Positions 5,157-5,287 of a DNA stretch of 5,287 bases are shown here, one piece after another; positions within the stretch are counted from its first letter, which is position 1; every line of letters starts with the position of its first letter. Under the pieces are notes generated by a model. It did no database searches. It saw only the letters and a list, made by a program, of their open reading frames with translations, and was not told where the DNA came from. Source of the stretch: Xanthobacteraceae bacterium (lineage in GTDB: Bacteria; Pseudomonadota; Alphaproteobacteria; Rhizobiales; Xanthobacteraceae); NCBI GenBank assembly GCA_030036975.1, contig JASHSE010000608.1, forward strand, positions 1-5,287. Reading direction: 5' to 3'. Both the position numbers and the translations under genes were made by a program.

Positions 5157-5287
5157 GTGCCTGCGTGCGGTTTCGCAGACTGCACGTGGGCGGTTCGGAA
5201 ACTCGCCCGGCCGGCCACGACGCCGGTCTGCCAGGAGCTGGCTGCCCGGGGCGCGGATCGGTTGTCCGCGACCATGAAGCGCGAGAC
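5157..5287 (+). CDS. Possible start of an unrecognised gene running off the window
   Basis: From GTG 5157 a frame is open to the window end (43 complete codons), beginning (M)PACGFADCTWAVRKLA and continuing through CQELAARGADRLSATMKRE. GGAG (5145-5148) sits 8 bases upstream. About 84% of its third positions are G or C by my count, as expected for coding DNA here. The opposite strand is also open over the same bases (5275 down to 5045, and further off the right edge). It shares the same wobble positions, so base bias cannot decide between them. I recognise neither product. An alternative start is ATG 5274. Confidence 0.25.
   Translation, partial: MPACGFADCTWAVRKLARPATTPVCQELAARGADRLSATMKRE

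Noticed and set aside
4954..5277. Plus-strand open frame of 107 codons
   Set aside because: It is very Arg/Ser-rich, runs through the AT-rich intergenic stretch and the repeat core, and has no ribosome site or recognisable motif.

Overview
The window looks like a chromosomal segment of a GC-rich alphaproteobacterium. Bradyrhizobium or a close relative (Nitrobacteraceae) is the best guess. This rests on strong G/C preference at third codon positions, on catabolic enzyme families common in that group, and on intergenic palindromes of the types 'GTAGGATGGGTTGAGC', 'CGTCATTCCGG' and 'CGTAGCCCGGATGAGCG', which I recall as typical of these genomes. The assignment is an inference; no rRNA or marker gene is present.

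Layout from left to right. Positions 1-753 (+) hold the C-terminal half of a GMC-family FAD oxidoreductase cut by the window edge. A palindromic repeat (808-946) separates it from a convergent amidohydrolase-2 family gene (950-2185, -). A second palindromic repeat with two GC-rich hairpins (2234-2299) lies upstream of that gene. Next comes an AT-richer segment (about 2300-3189) with a sigma70-like promoter and one unrecognised gene (2536-3189, +), whose 217-residue product may be two copies of one beta-rich unit. Its stop codon abuts the first 25 codons of a different gene on the minus strand (3190-3264). That fragment keeps its Shine-Dalgarno sequence and reads MQGKIAVEEHFRIEET, the N-terminus expected of a gamma-resorcylate-decarboxylase-like amidohydrolase, so it appears to be the stump of a destroyed gene. 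A third palindrome (3287-3369) precedes an acyl-CoA-dehydrogenase-fold protein, probably a flavin-dependent monooxygenase (3469-4650, +). After it come repeat copies at 4657-4765 and a long near-perfect hairpin (4824-4904). The remainder (4905-5287) has no confident gene. A weakly supported reading frame may enter a downstream gene.

Functionally, a GMC oxidoreductase, an amidohydrolase/decarboxylase-fold enzyme, a decarboxylase stump and an ACAD-type monooxygenase fit an oxidative catabolism region for aromatic or xenobiotic compounds. The genes are not arranged as one operon: strands alternate and repeats sit between them. No substrate can be named from the sequence.

The most interesting points are the breakpoint at about 3190, where a low-GC orphan gene replaces the body of a decarboxylase gene, and the dense mix of palindromic repeat families sharing a 'GAGCGAAGCG'-type core. 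I see no convincing evidence of a complete new multi-gene system.
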